Notes under the pieces: generated by a model
Told to the model about the DNA's origin: nothing
The model's database searches: none
Seen by the model: the letters and a program-made list of their open reading frames with translations, nothing else
Assembly (NCBI GenBank): GCA_017420455.1
Contig: JAFOJB010000482.1
Span: forward strand, 1-5,080
Length of the DNA stretch: 5,080 nt
Source of the DNA: Blautia sp.
GTDB lineage: Bacteria; Bacillota; Clostridia; Lachnospirales; Lachnospiraceae
Reading direction: 5' to 3'
Shown: in pieces, positions 4,897-5,080 of the stretch
How the letters are laid out: each line of letters begins with the position of its first letter
Numbering within the stretch: the first letter of the stretch is position 1
Translations under genes and position numbers: made by a program

Positions 4897-5080
4897 ATGA
4901 ATCTTATCGAAAAAACCATCGGAGAGTATATAACAGAAAACGCGGCCAGGTACGGGGAACGGATGGCTGTCCAGCTGAGGGACTGGTCTGTCTCATTTTC
5001 GGAGCTGGATCAGATCAAGGATCTGCTTATCCTGCGGCTGAAAGATGAGTGGAAGATACAGAAAGGTACGCATGTCGGGC
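4897..5080 (+). CDS. AMP-forming acyl-CoA synthetase, N-terminal fragment (cut by window edge)
   Basis: The first 61 codons and one extra base are present; the gene continues beyond the window. The opening resembles class I adenylate-forming ligases: TIGEYITENAARYGERMAV (7-25) matches the usual start in which a helix is followed by a proline- or tyrosine-containing turn, and FSELDQIKDLLILRL (34-48) followed by IQKGTHVG (54-61) corresponds to the conserved YxEL helix and the GxxKGDxV turn. The full enzyme would make acyl-CoA from a carboxylic acid, ATP and CoA; the ATP-binding motifs lie outside the window. The ribosome binding site is weak (AGG at 4886-4888, 8 bases away). It probably shares a transcript with the CoA-transferase 48 bases upstream. 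Other ligases of the superfamily, such as those in peptide synthetases, cannot be excluded from this fragment. Confidence 0.75.
   Translation, partial: MNLIEKTIGEYITENAARYGERMAVQLRDWSVSFSELDQIKDLLILRLKDEWKIQKGTHVG

Noticed and set aside
4846..4899. Stop-codon readthrough fusing CoA-transferase and acyl-CoA synthetase
   Set aside because: The two genes are in the same frame with no second stop in the 16 codons between, but such a short open spacer is likely by chance, and TAA followed by A gives no readthrough signal.
105..5080. A single carnitine or betaine breakdown pathway joining importer and CoA enzymes
   Set aside because: Attractive because the importer class takes carnitine and CoA enzymes act in its breakdown, but a terminator and a new promoter separate the units, and no dehydratase, reductase or dehydrogenase is in the window.

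Overview
The window looks like chromosomal DNA from an anaerobic Bacillota, most likely a gut-type Clostridia of the Lachnospiraceae kind. This rests on the protein families, Shine-Dalgarno sites of the AGGAGG/AAGGAG type, short ATGA gene overlaps and moderately GC-rich codon use. The assignment is by eye; no search was possible.

Layout: positions 1-104 hold no gene I can name and are probably the end of, or spacer after, an upstream gene. Positions 105-2391 encode three parts of an OpuC/OsmU-type (quaternary amine) ABC importer in the order permease, substrate-binding protein, ATPase. Each junction is a 4-base ATGA overlap, so translation is probably coupled. At 2409-2885, 17 bases further on, lies a small flavin-split-barrel protein of the pyridoxamine 5'-phosphate oxidase/NimA-like family, probably on the same transcript. 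A strong hairpin at 2962-3003 can end that transcript. The 337-base gap (2886-3222) then carries a likely extended -10 promoter (TATACT at 3179-3184) and a strong ribosome binding site. These drive a second unit: a full-length family I CoA-transferase of the propionate CoA-transferase/YdiF type (3223-4848), followed after 48 bases by the first 61 codons of an AMP-forming acyl-CoA synthetase (4897 to the window edge).

How the genes work together: the first unit should import a small trimethylammonium-type osmolyte or nutrient (glycine betaine, choline, carnitine or similar) at the cost of ATP. The second unit offers two ways of making acyl-CoA from a carboxylic acid: CoA transfer from a donor thioester, and ATP-dependent ligation. 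That recalls the E. coli ydiF/fadK neighbourhood linked to anaerobic fatty-acid use. The two units are separated by a terminator and a promoter, so a shared pathway is not shown.

I see no mobile element, CRISPR array, tRNA or rRNA, and nothing that is clearly an undescribed system. The points most worth a second look are the binding protein with a lipobox-like sequence lacking its cysteine, the ATPase without CBS domains, the single permease, the insertion in the CoA-transferase, and the near-perfect GGGGACAGAT hairpin.
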